Positions 38,103 to 47,295 of a stretch of 64,000 nt of DNA are shown one piece after another; positions within the stretch are counted from its first letter, which is position 1, and each line of letters starts with the position of its first letter. A model generated the notes under the pieces. That model was not told the DNA's origin, did not search any database, and saw nothing but the letters and a program-made list of their open reading frames with translations. Source of the DNA: Pontibacillus chungwhensis (lineage in GTDB: Bacteria > Bacillota > Bacilli > Bacillales > BH030062); the NCBI RefSeq assembly GCF_030166655.1, contig NZ_CP126446.1, positions 3,224,001-3,288,000 of the forward strand, read 5' to 3'. Both the position numbers and the translations under genes were made by a program.

Positions 38103-38587
38103 TCCTCCCCTTTACACAAAGCAGTTAGCGAAGAAATTTGATCTTTCTTTCCAATGGCCATCAGCACATCCCCTGCTTGAAGCGTCGTATACGCTTCTGG
38201 GATCGCGATGATATCGTCTCCTTTTACTAGTCCAATGATGGTGGCACCTGTCTTGTTGCGAATCTCTGATTCTTCAATTGATTTCTGCGTAAGAGAAGAA
38301 GCCGCTTTGATCTCGATCCAGTCCATCACAATCTGATTATTGAACATCTTCAGTTTATCGGCATCTACAGGCTGATAGGTTGCGCCGAGAAGTTGCGCAC
38401 CCAGCTCTCTCGTTTCATCCGCTGTTAAGTCCATGCCGAAATCCGCTTCGTCACTGTCAGCATCTTCAAAGAAGTACAGTTCCCGCTTACCAGTGTGATG
38501 CACAATCAATACAAGTTGACTGTCTTCAGCTGTCGTAAGAGAGATTTTTTGACCAATTCCTGGTAATTTAGAAATAGATATGTTCAT
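38099..38587 (-). CDS. khtT: Regulatory subunit of the K+/H+ antiporter, KhtT-like
   Basis: The 162-residue cytosolic protein has an N-terminal domain (MNISISKLPGIGQKISLTTA) and a C-terminal RCK_C/TrkA-C domain (from about 75, with GATIIGLVKGDDIIAIPEA). In B. subtilis KhtT gates KhtU in response to cyclic di-AMP and pH. The two genes overlap and form one operon. No khtS gene is present upstream. The ribosome site is ambiguous (AAGGGG at 12 bases). Confidence 0.88.
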   Translation of the reverse strand: MNISISKLPGIGQKISLTTAEDSQLVLIVHHTGKRELYFFEDADSDEADFGMDLTADETRELGAQLLGATYQPVDADKLKMFNNQIVMDWIEIKAASSLTQKSIEESEIRNKTGATIIGLVKGDDIIAIPEAYTTLQAGDVLMAIGKKDQISSLTALCKGEE

Positions 38588-38847
38588 TACCCCAAAAGCC
38601 CCTTTCCTTCCTCCACATCTTTCCTACGTCGGATGAGAAGTATAAGCATAGTTTATTAGAGCCCTTTCTCTTTCGTGAAAAAGAAGGGCTCTTTCATCAG
38701 TTTTTCCATTTACTCTTTATTGTACCAAGAGATGTATGGAAAACCTAGCCACGTACGAATTTCTGCTGAAATCGTTACCATTTGTTTTGTAACCACTCTT
38801 GTGGTACCTTTGAAACGTAAGCTTGAAAATTAAGGAGGTATGTTCCG

Positions 38848-39555
38848 ATGAGTGTACATATTGGTGCAAACAAAGGAGATATAGCTGATAAAATTCTATT
38901 ACCGGGTGACCCCCTTCGCGCGAAATACATCGCAGAAAACTTTCTAGAAGATGTAACTTGCTACAATGAAGTACGTGGCATGTATGGTTACACAGGAACG
39001 TATAAAGGAGAACGCATTTCTGTTCAAGGGACAGGCATGGGAGTTCCGTCGATCTCCATCTACGTTAATGAACTCATTCAAGAATATGATGTGCAGAAAT
39101 TAATTCGTGTTGGATCTTGTGGAGCGCTTCAAAAAGACGTGAAAGTACGTGATGTTATCTTAGCATCTACTTCATCCACAGACTCTCAGATGAACCGCAT
39201 GACGTTCGGCGGCATTGACTACGCGCCAACAGCTGACTTTGGTTTATTAAAAGCTGCCTACGATACAGGTGAAAAACAGGGACTTAAACTACGTGTTGGG
39301 AACGTCTTTACAAGCGACAGCTTCTATCGCGATAACGCTATGGAACTATTCGACCAACTTGCATCTTATAACGTATTAGCAGTTGAAATGGAAACAACAG
39401 CCCTTTATACTCTTGCTGCAAAATACAACCGCGAGGCCCTTTCCGTATTAACGGTTAGTGACCACATCCTTACTGGTGAAGAAACAACATCAGAAGAACG
39501 CCAAACGACATTTAATGAAATGATTGAAGTGGCTTTAGAAGCAGCTATTCAATAA
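38848..39555 (+). CDS. deoD: Purine-nucleoside phosphorylase, DeoD type
   Basis: DeoD cleaves purine (deoxy)ribonucleosides with phosphate. The 235-residue hexameric type shows [40 protein letters not shown], the substrate glutamate in [13 protein letters not shown] and the general acid Asp in [14 protein letters not shown] lies 9 bases before the ATG. It complements the xpt-pbuX salvage unit. Confidence 0.96.
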   Translation: MSVHIGANKGDIADKILLPGDPLRAKYIAENFLEDVTCYNEVRGMYGYTGTYKGERISVQGTGMGVPSISIYVNELIQEYDVQKLIRVGSCGALQKDVKVRDVILASTSSTDSQMNRMTFGGIDYAPTADFGLLKAAYDTGEKQGLKLRVGNVFTSDSFYRDNAMELFDQLASYNVLAVEMETTALYTLAAKYNREALSVLTVSDHILTGEETTSEERQTTFNEMIEVALEAAIQ

Positions 39556-39563
39556 CTTTACTT

Positions 39564-39595
39564 AACCTGGGTCCTGATGGATTCAGGTTTTGTTG
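39564..39595 (+). terminator. deoD terminator
   Basis: AACCTGGGTCC pairs with GGATTCAGGTT (two G-T pairs) around TGAT, followed by TTGTTG. Confidence 0.6.
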
Positions 39596-39699
39596 TACTT
39601 CCTGTAAGACAGCTTCCCCAAACCATGCTATACTTAAGCAAAGCGACATACCTCTAAGACCTATAATAAATCATCCCCAAGCATGAGGAGGTGAGTATA

Positions 39700-40320
39700 T
39701 TGATTGGAATTCAAGCCGAATACTCCAGAATTCAAACACCGAAATCCACTCTAATAAAGAACCATCCCGTCCAAGACAACCAAGAAATAACCCAGACCCA
39801 AAAAGAACAACACGCCGGATATACTCAACACGTCACAACCTCTCTAGAGAAAAGCGACCTTCACTATGGCCATCTATTATCCCCTGAACAGAAAGACCAA
39901 CTAGCTGAACTAAAGTCTCGGGAACAAGAAGTAAAGGCCCATGAGCAAGCCCATCAATCTGTAGGAGGAAAGTTTGCAGGTGGAATTAGCTACGATCTAC
40001 AAAAAGGGCCAGACGGTCAACAATACATCGTCGGCGGAGAAGTTCCGATTCAAATGCCTGATAGCAATCATCCAGAAGATACTATAACAACAATGGAGCA
40101 GGTTCGTAACGCAGCACTAGCTCCCGCAAACCCTTCTTCCCAGGACATGCAGGTAGCTTCCAAAGCTTCTCAAGCTATTTTACAGGCACAATCTGAGCTA
40201 AGAAGCGAGGAGTTTAATACGAAAGACAATTCCCAGTTCAAACGAGCATCAGATACTTATAAACAATACCAAAATGCTTTTATGGTGAAAGCAGAACCGC
40301 TTTACGAACAATTTGCATAG
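39700..40320 (+). CDS. HExxH metalloprotease-like protein (CJM1_0395/SprA-related family)
   Basis: About 206 residues: a low-complexity Gln/His-rich N-terminal half, then the conserved core ELKSREQEVKAHEQAHQSVG with HExxH, and GGISYDLQKGPDGQQYIVGG. The family is annotated as putative metalloprotease; the HExxH could bind zinc. No signal peptide is seen. I favour the TTG at 39700 because AGGAGGTGAG lies directly before it; a GTG at 39691 overlaps that site. Confidence 0.7.
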   Translation: MIGIQAEYSRIQTPKSTLIKNHPVQDNQEITQTQKEQHAGYTQHVTTSLEKSDLHYGHLLSPEQKDQLAELKSREQEVKAHEQAHQSVGGKFAGGISYDLQKGPDGQQYIVGGEVPIQMPDSNHPEDTITTMEQVRNAALAPANPSSQDMQVASKASQAILQAQSELRSEEFNTKDNSQFKRASDTYKQYQNAFMVKAEPLYEQFA

Positions 40321-40381
40321 AGGAAGCGCACAGAACTTCCCTCCTCTTCATATAGTGTTATGTGAAGAAGGAGGGTTTTGT

Positions 40382-40750
40382 ATGTATTATTATCCAGTGT
40401 GGATTCCCTGCGCCCCTCAAGCGTATGGTCCTTACCCTATGCCACCATCACGCCCCTCTTACCCAGAAGTTGATCCTTCCACCTTAACAGACTCGGCCAA
40501 AGCCTTTCAGTCGCTCATGTCAGATGCTCATATTATTATCGAGAAATTCGCCACTTCCCCAAGTTTCTCACAACAAGTCATGGAAGCTGCTCAACAGTCC
40601 AATAAAGAAAAAGTGAAACAGTTGTTAGAAGGGACTGGCATCAAGCACCCAATTAAGATCCGCTACAATCCGGACGGTCTTCATCTTACCCTAACTGCTC
40701 AATCCCAAAATCAAGACTGTTGTAAAATGGAACTCGCTTTTCATTGGTAA
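40382..40750 (+). CDS. Tyr/Pro-rich small protein with CC motif, possibly spore-coat related
   Basis: 122 residues: the Tyr/Pro-rich start MYYYPVWIPCAPQAYGPYPM, a helical middle (AKAFQSLMSDAHIIIEKFAT) and a beta-rich end (IKIRYNPDGLHLTL, then CCKMELAFHW). The layout recalls small Bacillus coat proteins such as YuzC, but that link is from memory and weak. AAGGAGGG precedes the ATG. It follows the HExxH gene by 61 bp. Confidence 0.7.
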   Translation: MYYYPVWIPCAPQAYGPYPMPPSRPSYPEVDPSTLTDSAKAFQSLMSDAHIIIEKFATSPSFSQQVMEAAQQSNKEKVKQLLEGTGIKHPIKIRYNPDGLHLTLTAQSQNQDCCKMELAFHW

Positions 40751-40817
40751 AGGTGAGTTTCTTTCTTTATGTATGATAGCAGGGAGTGGCAGAGAGGATA
40801 CACGATCACCACAATAC

Positions 40818-40858
40818 AAAAGTGCCAGCCTCCACTAAGGGGAGAGCCGGCACTTTTC
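40818..40858 (-). terminator. pepA terminator
   Basis: On the minus strand AAAGTGCCGGCT pairs with a GCTGGCACTTT partner around a short loop, followed by TTGTATTG. Confidence 0.75.
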
Positions 40859-40902
40859 ACGAGGTCGTTGCTTGATCAATAGTAGGTACAAATTCTATTC
40901 CA

Positions 40903-42393
40903 TTATAAATTCATAATATAAGTAGCTAGCGTACGAGCCATAACTCCTGTTGGACCTTTTGGACCAAGGTCATATGCTGCTTCAGCCTGGGAAGTACCTG
41001 CAATATCCAAATGAACCCAAGGAGTAGATTCTGCAAACTCTGCAAGGAAGGAACCAGCCATAATGGCATGTCCTTTACGCCCTGGTGAATTGTTTACATC
41101 TGCTAGTTCACTTGAGCGAACGCGCTTTTTGTAGATTTCGTTATAAGGAAGCTGCCAGATCAGTTCATCCGTTTCTTTTGAAGCAGCATCCACTTTAGCA
41201 TATAACTCATCGTTATTCGTCATAGCGCCTGTCATCCAATCCCCTAATGCAACGACAACGCCACCAGTCAGAGTGGCTACATCAATAATTCGATCCGCTT
41301 TATGATGTTTGGCATAGGTGATTCCGTCCGCCAGAGCTAAACGGCCTTCTGCGTCCGTGTTTAGTACTTCGATGGTTTTTCCACTTAAGGAAGTAATCAC
41401 ATCGTCAGGTTTAAAGGCACTTCCACTAATCATATTGTCAGTAGAAGGAATGACTGCTACAACATTTTGTTTAGGCTTCAAGCGACCGACAATTTCCATA
41501 GCCCCTAACACGGCGGCAGCACCACCCATATCTCCTTTCATACCTACAATGCCATCTTTTGACTTAATGGAATATCCACCTGTATCAAATGTAATCCCTT
41601 TTCCGACAAGTCCTACAACATCGTCCCAGGTTTCTTTACCTTGATACTTTAGAACGATCATTTTAGGAGGTTCGGTTGAGCCTTGATTGACAGCTAAAAG
41701 CGCTCCCATCCCGAGACGTTCCATATCTTCTTTCTCTAAGATTTCTTTTTCAAAACCAAAATCTTCAGCTAAGGAGCTAGCATATTCAGCTAGATCTGTT
41801 GCCGTTAATAAATTACCAGGCAATTGAACAAGGTGCCGCGCTGTATTCGCGCCGTGCCCTAGAGCTGATCCCTTTTCAAGGCTCTTCTGTAATTCAGACT
41901 GTTCCTGATCCGATAAAACGGTCACGCGATCCATTTGAGTCACAGGTTTCTCATTGTTTGTCTTATAATTATCAAATTGATATGGGCCCATAACCATTGC
42001 TTCTGATAAAGCTTCTGCTGCAGCCAGCTCGGAAATTTGATCCGTCTGGAAGCTATTTAAAACAAAAGTCGATTCTGATTGCCCATCCGCTTGCAATTGC
42101 TTGAAGAGACGGCCAAACGCTTTCTTCAGCTTTTGAGAAGTTAGTTCTTTCTTCTTCCCAAGTCCCACCACGTAAATACGCTTTGCAGTCGTTTGATTCA
42201 ACGTAAACACTTTAGAGATCTTCTTATAATCATTGGATAGATCCCCATCTTGTATGTACTGATCTAAAGCTCCACCAAGGGCTTCGTTGAGCTGTCCATA
42301 CACAGGTTGATGCTGTTTGTTTTCATGATAGAGCCCAAATACAAGGGAATCTGTTTCTGTAAATAATGCAGTAGTTGGTTGTATTGTAAACAA
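40903..42393 (-). CDS. pepA: Leucyl aminopeptidase (M17)
   Basis: The 496-residue dizinc peptidase has an N-terminal macro-like domain and a catalytic C-terminal domain with LVGKGITFDTGGYSIK (Lys, Asp), GMKGDMGGAAAVLG (Asp), the signature NTDAEGRLALADG (Asp, Glu, Arg) and ATLTGGVVVALG. It trims N-terminal residues from peptides as a hexamer. I chose the TTG at 42393 because the GGAGGTGGAGGTG just before it is a strong ribosome site; frames starting at 42414 would place that site inside the gene. It matches the B. subtilis YuiE position next to yuiD. Confidence 0.94.
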   Translation of the reverse strand: MFTIQPTTALFTETDSLVFGLYHENKQHQPVYGQLNEALGGALDQYIQDGDLSNDYKKISKVFTLNQTTAKRIYVVGLGKKKELTSQKLKKAFGRLFKQLQADGQSESTFVLNSFQTDQISELAAAEALSEAMVMGPYQFDNYKTNNEKPVTQMDRVTVLSDQEQSELQKSLEKGSALGHGANTARHLVQLPGNLLTATDLAEYASSLAEDFGFEKEILEKEDMERLGMGALLAVNQGSTEPPKMIVLKYQGKETWDDVVGLVGKGITFDTGGYSIKSKDGIVGMKGDMGGAAAVLGAMEIVGRLKPKQNVVAVIPSTDNMISGSAFKPDDVITSLSGKTIEVLNTDAEGRLALADGITYAKHHKADRIIDVATLTGGVVVALGDWMTGAMTNNDELYAKVDAASKETDELIWQLPYNEIYKKRVRSSELADVNNSPGRKGHAIMAGSFLAEFAESTPWVHLDIAGTSQAEAAYDLGPKGPTGVMARTLATYIMNL

Positions 42394-42518
42394 TCCATTC
42401 ACCTCCACCTCCATTATACAAAAAATATCGACAATTGAGTAAATTCTGGTTTTGTTTATCCATCCTATTCCTCAATAAATCCGACACCTCGTTGAACAAG
42501 ACTTTTAGAGGAGGATTA

Positions 42519-42527
42519 TGGTATAAT
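42519..42527 (+). promoter_or_regulatory. Extended -10 promoter upstream of yuiD
   Basis: TGGTATAAT, an extended -10, lies 180 bp before the yuiD ATG, giving an untranslated leader of about 170 bases. The -35 region is weak. Confidence 0.45.
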
Positions 42528-42681
42528 GTTGAAACATTCACAAATGGAAGAGAAGCGGTTTTTCATCTTTTCTCTCGATCCCCTTACTTAACTTTCACAC
42601 AATTTTTACAATCATGAGCACCAAGTAACGGTTACACTCATGTTAAACTAATAGGACTACAGTGTACGAATGTTTCAACAT
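42526..42681. repeat. Long-range 14-bp inverted repeat around the yuiD leader
   Basis: ATGTTGAAACATTC at 42526-42539 is the exact reverse complement of GAATGTTTCAACAT at 42668-42681. The left arm overlaps the -10 and the right arm ends 24 bp before yuiD. The 128 bp between them hold no gene that I can support. Confidence 0.65.
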
Positions 42682-42705
42682 GCAGAAAGGAAGGATTATA
42701 CACAC

Positions 42706-43182
42706 ATGGAGATCTTCAGCAACTTTCCTCTATGGGCATCGCTATTTGCGATTGTCTTCGCCCAACTCGTAAAAATTCCAATACAATTCATCGCAATGAG
42801 AGAGTTTAATCCAGGTCTCGCTTTTGCAACAGGAGGAATGCCAAGCAGTCACTCAGCTGCTGTTACCGCCCTCGCTACTGGTATCGGTATCCAAGAAGGT
42901 CTTGGTTCAAATATCTTTGCCCTGTCTTGCGTATTCGCTATTATCGTGATGTTTGACTCAACTGGCGTCAGACGCCAAGCTGGTGAGCAGGCCATTATGC
43001 TGAACCAACTGTTAAAGGATTTTTCCCATTTCGTTGAAGAAGCGCGTCTTTGGAACTCAAAGGCAGAATACCAAAAGCGTGAAGAATTAAAAGAACTGCT
43101 CGGACACCAGCCTATTGAAGTCTTTTTCGGCGGAGTAACAGGTGTATTGTTGACCATTGTTCTACATACATTATTGTTCTAA
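42706..43182 (+). CDS. yuiD: Divergent PAP2-family membrane protein YuiD
   Basis: The 158-residue protein has the YuiD pattern: helix SLFAIVFAQLVKIPIQFI, the motif FATGGMPSSHSAAVTALATG (divergent acid phosphatase site with SSH), VMFDSTGVRRQAGEQA and a C-terminal helix. It probably acts on a membrane lipid phosphate, but activity is unproven. The ATG at 42706 has AAAGGAAGG about 10 bases upstream. Confidence 0.88.
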   Translation: MEIFSNFPLWASLFAIVFAQLVKIPIQFIAMREFNPGLAFATGGMPSSHSAAVTALATGIGIQEGLGSNIFALSCVFAIIVMFDSTGVRRQAGEQAIMLNQLLKDFSHFVEEARLWNSKAEYQKREELKELLGHQPIEVFFGGVTGVLLTIVLHTLLF

Positions 43183-43193
43183 AGAATCCATCC

Positions 43194-43226
43194 ATACTCT
43201 ACCGCACGTGCGGTAGAGTATTTTTA
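43194..43226 (+). terminator. yuiD terminator
   Basis: A perfect 28-base palindrome (ATACTCTACCGCAC and complement) followed by TTTT. Confidence 0.85.
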
Positions 43227-43261
43227 TGCTTTAATCTTTTCGTACCCTTATGTTAAAACCC

Positions 43262-43298
43262 AAAAAGAGCCTGGAGTGCATATTACTCCAAGCTCTTC
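43262..43298 (-). terminator. yuiC terminator
   Basis: AAGAGC and TTGGAGT pair with ACTCCAG and GCTCTT on the minus strand, followed by TTTGGG. Confidence 0.7.
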
Positions 43299-43319
43299 GT
43301 CTGCTGTTTTAAAACATCG

Positions 43320-44006
43320 TTACCCTTTATAATCTTGTCTAAATACTTGTAGGGCCTCATTATTATTGAGTGTCGATAGTGTTTCCTCACTCAATTTACC
43401 TTCACCGCGTTTAACGACATATACTTCAACGTGTTTTTTACCCCACTCTTCATACACGTCTTCTACCGTTTCATAATATAAGTCAATTTTGTTTCCTGTG
43501 ATGGCTGATCCTTTATCAGCTACAACACCAAATCCGTAATCTGGGATATAAAGGATGGTCCCAAGAGGATATACAGATAGGTCAGCAGCAATGGTGGAAT
43601 AAAGGTCACGCTTTACTTTTACGCCAGAATAAGTAATTCCGTACATAGGGTGGGATGCATCTTTACCAGTTGATTCAACCCCAGCTGTGTATCCTGTAGC
43701 CAACACCGTTTCTCTTGGATACTGAGAAAGGTCCATGGCCTCTTCTATAGTAGACGGTCCTTCTACTTGCTGGCTTGAAATGTACCTAGTCTTGGCAGCA
43801 AAATGGTTCATTCCTTTTTTCGCTAAACGAATAGAACGAAAACTTTCTTCACTTGAATCCGATTGATAATGGAATAACGAGTTCGTTTGTTGCTGGATCC
43901 AGCCTGAAATCTCTTTCGCCGAAACATTCGTAATGGACGTAAAGGTCGTGCTTAACGCACCCAGAAATAAAACTACCATCAACATACGTTTCATTGTTTT
44001 TTTCAT
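43320..44006 (-). CDS. yuiC: 3D-domain exported protein YuiC
   Basis: About 228 residues: a signal peptide ([20 protein letters not shown]), a helical linker, and a C-terminal 3D (three-aspartate) domain from about 130 with [46 protein letters not shown]. The fold is that of stationary-phase muralytic transglycosylases (Sps/YuiC, MltA-like), so peptidoglycan cleavage is likely. GTGAGGTG lies about 10 bases before the chosen ATG. Confidence 0.87.
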   Translation of the reverse strand: MKKTMKRMLMVVLFLGALSTTFTSITNVSAKEISGWIQQQTNSLFHYQSDSSEESFRSIRLAKKGMNHFAAKTRYISSQQVEGPSTIEEAMDLSQYPRETVLATGYTAGVESTGKDASHPMYGITYSGVKVKRDLYSTIAADLSVYPLGTILYIPDYGFGVVADKGSAITGNKIDLYYETVEDVYEEWGKKHVEVYVVKRGEGKLSEETLSTLNNNEALQVFRQDYKG

Positions 44007-44080
44007 TGTTTGTAAACACCTCACTAGGTGTCATCTTTTCCAAACAATTCAGTAATTATTCAATAGAATAGAGCTTTTTA

Positions 44081-44135
44081 GATTCCTTTAGCGGAGTGAA
44101 GGGTGTCAGACACCCTTCACTCCGCTAAAGGAATC
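44081..44135. repeat. Perfect 27-bp palindrome
   Basis: 44081-44107 and 44109-44135 are exact reverse complements around a single base. The centre reads GGGTGTCAGACACCC. It lies between yuiC and yuiB just after the yuiB terminator. No T-run follows it on either side, so it is not a typical terminator. Confidence 0.9.
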
Positions 44136-44141
44136 CATAAA

Positions 44142-44169
44142 AAATAAGCAGGAGCTCTCCTGCTTATTT
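44142..44169 (-). terminator. yuiB terminator
   Basis: AAATAAGCAGGAG and its exact complement pair around two bases, overlapping the yuiB stop; TTTTATGG follows on the minus strand. Confidence 0.75.
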
Positions 44170-44485
44170 AGAACATTTGATACCCTCTAACTCGAAGCAT
44201 GCGAATAACGATCCCTGAGCAAATAGCACCAGCTAGCCCTGAAGACAAGATGACTACATCAATCACTTGGAGATTTACCAAATGGGTCATTGCTGTTTCT
44301 AGGGAATCACTAAAGGCTGTGAAATAATCAAATGTCGATATGTTATCAACAATAAAGATTATAATAATCGGATATAAAAAGGCAATCAGCCATGTCTTTC
44401 GCAACAACATATTAACGAGAAATGAAATCCCAAAGAACAAGACAAAAAATAGTAACACAGAAACAATAGCCTGAAAAATAAACAC
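44168..44485 (-). CDS. yuiB: YuiB-like membrane protein
   Basis: 105 residues and three membrane segments (VSVLLFFVLFFGISFLVNML, then TWLIAFLYPIIIIFIV, and VVILSSGLAGAICSGIVI). It matches the Bacillus YuiB family (unknown function) in length once the GTG at 44485 is taken as start; AGGAGG lies 8 bases upstream. It sits upstream of yuiC as in B. subtilis, but the 27-bp palindrome and a terminator separate them. Confidence 0.82.
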   Translation of the reverse strand: MFIFQAIVSVLLFFVLFFGISFLVNMLLRKTWLIAFLYPIIIIFIVDNISTFDYFTAFSDSLETAMTHLVNLQVIDVVILSSGLAGAICSGIVIRMLRVRGYQMF

Positions 44486-44674
44486 CGATGCTTCCTCCTG
44501 TCTGATCAATCTGTCCTAATACCCCATTGACCACATAGTAAAACGGTTTCTTACCATATTTTATTATGTTCTAAATAGAAAAACAAGCTATATTAGCAGA
44601 AAGAAGTCATCAACAAAAACCAGCAGATCAAACGTGTTAAAAATCTCGAAGCTAATCCATATAAGGCTTTTTGG

Positions 44675-44712
44675 CATAAAAAAAGCAAGGAAGATATCCT
44701 CCCTTGCTTTTC
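44675..44712 (-). terminator. ndh terminator
   Basis: AAAAGCAAGG pairs with CCTTGCTTTT around a purine-rich loop, followed by TTTATG on the minus strand. Confidence 0.82.
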
Positions 44713-44718
44713 ACGTAT

Positions 44719-45942
44719 TTATTTCGTGAAGATATTAAATTTACCTTTTTTAAGAAGTAATCCAATTCCACCTAATTTAAGAAGGTAGCGGTTATCGATA
44801 ATCTTCTTCATAACAGAAGCTGTCCAACCGAATAGCTTCTTGTCACCAAATACAACACCGATTGCCTGACCTTCACCAAGGGAAGCAACAGTACCTTTTA
44901 GGTCTGGTTTGAAACTTTCTAGATTGTCTTCTCCGTTCACAATCTTCTTAACGTTGCGTGCTGTTGTCTCTGCTTCTTGGATCGCAATTTGAGCTGTCGG
45001 AGGATATGGACGGTCATTTTCAGGGTTCATGATTAAAGCACAATCCCCTACGATGAAGACATCGTCGTATCCATTAGGACGAAGATCGTCACGAACTGGT
45101 ACACGGCCACGGTTTGTTTCAAATCCAGCTTCTTCAACTAGAGAGTTACCGCGAACACCAGCTGCCCAAACGACTGTATTCGTTGGGATCTCTTCTTGCT
45201 GCTCATCTTTCTCAACAAGAATTTTGTGTTCTTCTACCTCTTTAATCATTGTGCCTACTTTAAATTCAACACCTTTACCTTCAAGAAGGTTCATAGCGTA
45301 CTCTACAAGCTCTTCATCGAAACCTGGAAGAACAGTTGGAGCAGCCTCTACGTTAATAATACGAACTTTCTCACGAGGGATATCGTATTCTTTACATAGT
45401 TCAGGTACTTTATTTGCAATTTCACCCACAAATTCGATACCTGTGAAACCAGCACCACCTACAACAATGTTTAGAAGATCTTGACGTTCTTCTTTTTCAT
45501 TGTTATAACGAGCAAAGTTGTACTCGATGTGCTCGCGAATTAGACGAGCTGCGTTGATGTTACTGATTGTGAATGCGTGCTCTTTCAAGCCTTGAATTCC
45601 AAATGTTGCAGCTTCAAATCCAAGTCCTACCACAAGATAGTCATACGTTAATTCACCGTTCTCAAGTTGAATCTTCTTGCTTGAAGGATCAAGACCTACT
45701 ACCGTATCTTGTACGAAATTCACACGGTTAAAGTTAATGACGTCACTGATCTTGATGCGAGTACGATCGTGGTGAAGCGTACCAGCCGCGTTTTCGTGAA
45801 GCCAAGTCGTTTGATAATGGTAATTATGTTTGTTCACTAACGTAATGTTCGCCTCATTTGAGCCCAACATCTTTTGCAGTTTAGCAGTAGTGATCATTCC
45901 GCCATACCCAGCACCAAGTACAACAATGTTTGGTCTGTTCAT
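44719..45942 (-). CDS. ndh: NADH dehydrogenase type II
   Basis: The 407-residue flavoprotein passes electrons from NADH to menaquinone without pumping protons. It has the FAD motif [10 protein letters not shown] (7-16), the NADH motif [36 protein letters not shown] and the quinone-site segment [14 protein letters not shown], and ends in an amphipathic membrane anchor ([18 protein letters not shown]). GGAAGTG lies before the ATG at 45942. It matches B. subtilis YumB in position. The likely Rex operator in its leader suggests derepression at high NADH. Confidence 0.94.
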   Translation of the reverse strand: MNRPNIVVLGAGYGGMITTAKLQKMLGSNEANITLVNKHNYHYQTTWLHENAAGTLHHDRTRIKISDVINFNRVNFVQDTVVGLDPSSKKIQLENGELTYDYLVVGLGFEAATFGIQGLKEHAFTISNINAARLIREHIEYNFARYNNEKEERQDLLNIVVGGAGFTGIEFVGEIANKVPELCKEYDIPREKVRIINVEAAPTVLPGFDEELVEYAMNLLEGKGVEFKVGTMIKEVEEHKILVEKDEQQEEIPTNTVVWAAGVRGNSLVEEAGFETNRGRVPVRDDLRPNGYDDVFIVGDCALIMNPENDRPYPPTAQIAIQEAETTARNVKKIVNGEDNLESFKPDLKGTVASLGEGQAIGVVFGDKKLFGWTASVMKKIIDNRYLLKLGGIGLLLKKGKFNIFTK

Positions 45943-46002
45943 ACATATCACTTCCATTTACATAAATTTTTCAAAATACACTGCATATCTTTACATCCGT
46001 AA

Positions 46003-46020
46003 TTGTGACTTCCTTCACGA
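46003..46020 (-). promoter_or_regulatory. Probable Rex operator in the ndh leader
   Basis: The plus strand reads TTGTGA, six bases, TCACGA; the Rex consensus is TTGTGA-N6-TCACAA, so one half-site base differs. It is extended by flanking symmetry (CCGTAATT and AATTACGG at 45997-46027). It lies just downstream of the predicted ndh start site, where bound protein would block transcription. Confidence 0.6.
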
Positions 46021-46044
46021 ATTACGGCATAAAAAAAGACACCT

Positions 46045-46074
46045 ATGATAATAGAATTGTCATAATTTCGTAAA
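46045..46074 (-). promoter_or_regulatory. Predicted ndh promoter
   Basis: TTTACG, an 18-bp spacer and TATCAT on the minus strand. The rest of the gap up to 46246 is AT-rich; no clear promoter for the divergent reductase gene was found. Confidence 0.5.
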
Positions 46075-46261
46075 ATATTTTCTAAAAATCATCATAGTCC
46101 TTTTTTCTACAATTTTCAACCCTTAATTGACAAATCAACGACATTCAGACATTTCAAATATTTTTCCCCGCGAGCCGATTTTTGATATGATAAAGAGAAG
46201 GCAATCATAAGTATGATAAAATAGAAACTGGAATGAAACTCTTAGAATGGGGGAATTTATT

Positions 46262-47254
46262 GTGTCAGAAAAAGTGTATGACATTACCATTATTGGTGGT
46301 GGCCCAGTTGGTCTCTTCACCGCTTTCTATGGTGGGATGAGACAAGCTAGTGTAAAAATTATCGAAAGTCTTCCTCAACTTGGTGGACAACTCTCCGCTC
46401 TTTACCCTGAAAAGTATATCTACGATGTTGCCGGCTTCCCAAAAGTACGTGCGCAGGAACTTGTGGACAACTTAATTGAACAGGCGAACCAATTTGATCC
46501 ATCAATTGCGCTTAATGAAGCGGTACAAGAAGTTGAGAAACTAGAGGATGAAACCTTTAAACTCACCACAAATAAAGGCGTACACTACACAAAAACCATC
46601 ATTATAACAGCCGGAAACGGCGCCTTCTCTCCACGTCGTTTAAAAATCGATAACTGTGAGCAATTCGAAGAATCGAACTTGTTCTATCATGTCGATAACA
46701 TGGAACGTTTTGCAGGTCAGAATGTAATGGTCTGTGGTGGCGGGGATTCCGCTGTCGATTGGGCGCTTATGCTTGAGCCTATTGCTAAGCAAGTCACACT
46801 TGTTCACCGAAGAGATAAATTCCGTGCCCACGAGCATACTGTAGAACAACTTCATAATTCTAGTGTGAACATTATGACTCCATATAATCCAGAAGAATTA
46901 GTTGGTTCTGGTGGATCAATTGATCAGGTCGTACTGAAAGAATCTAAAGGTGAAGGTACAGAAACCCTTGATATCGATTCCTTGATTGTGAACTACGGCT
47001 TCATTTCTTCCCTTGGCCCTATTAAGGATTGGAGTTTAGACATCGAGAAGAACAACATTGTCGTTAACTCTCGAATGGAAACAAACATCAAAGGCATTTA
47101 CGCAGCTGGTGATATTTGTACATATCCAGGTAAAGTAAAACTTATTGCTTCCGGATTTGGTGAAGGTCCTACAGCTGTCAACAATGCAAAAGCATATATG
47201 GATCCAAAAGCAAAAGTGCAACCAATGCACTCTACAAGCTTATTCGGTTCTTAA
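46262..47254 (+). CDS. yumC: Ferredoxin/flavodoxin--NADP+ reductase type 2
   Basis: The 330-residue thioredoxin-reductase-like flavoprotein lacks the CxxC of thioredoxin reductases. It has the FAD motif [38 protein letters not shown], the NADPH motif [15 protein letters not shown] with [10 protein letters not shown], and [20 protein letters not shown]. This matches B. subtilis YumC, which is essential there. The GTG at 46262 has GGGGGA 6 bases before it; an ATG at 46247 would overlap that site. It lies divergent from ndh. Confidence 0.95.
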   Translation: MSEKVYDITIIGGGPVGLFTAFYGGMRQASVKIIESLPQLGGQLSALYPEKYIYDVAGFPKVRAQELVDNLIEQANQFDPSIALNEAVQEVEKLEDETFKLTTNKGVHYTKTIIITAGNGAFSPRRLKIDNCEQFEESNLFYHVDNMERFAGQNVMVCGGGDSAVDWALMLEPIAKQVTLVHRRDKFRAHEHTVEQLHNSSVNIMTPYNPEELVGSGGSIDQVVLKESKGEGTETLDIDSLIVNYGFISSLGPIKDWSLDIEKNNIVVNSRMETNIKGIYAAGDICTYPGKVKLIASGFGEGPTAVNNAKAYMDPKAKVQPMHSTSLFGS

Positions 47255-47258
47255 TTCC

Positions 47259-47291
47259 TAAGATAGCCTCCTCTAAGGGGGCTATCTTTTT
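47259..47291 (+). terminator. yumC terminator
   Basis: AAGATAGCC pairs with GGCTATCTT around a 9-base loop, followed by TTTT. It may also serve the convergent lipoprotein gene. Confidence 0.8.
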
Positions 47292-47295
47292 TCTG

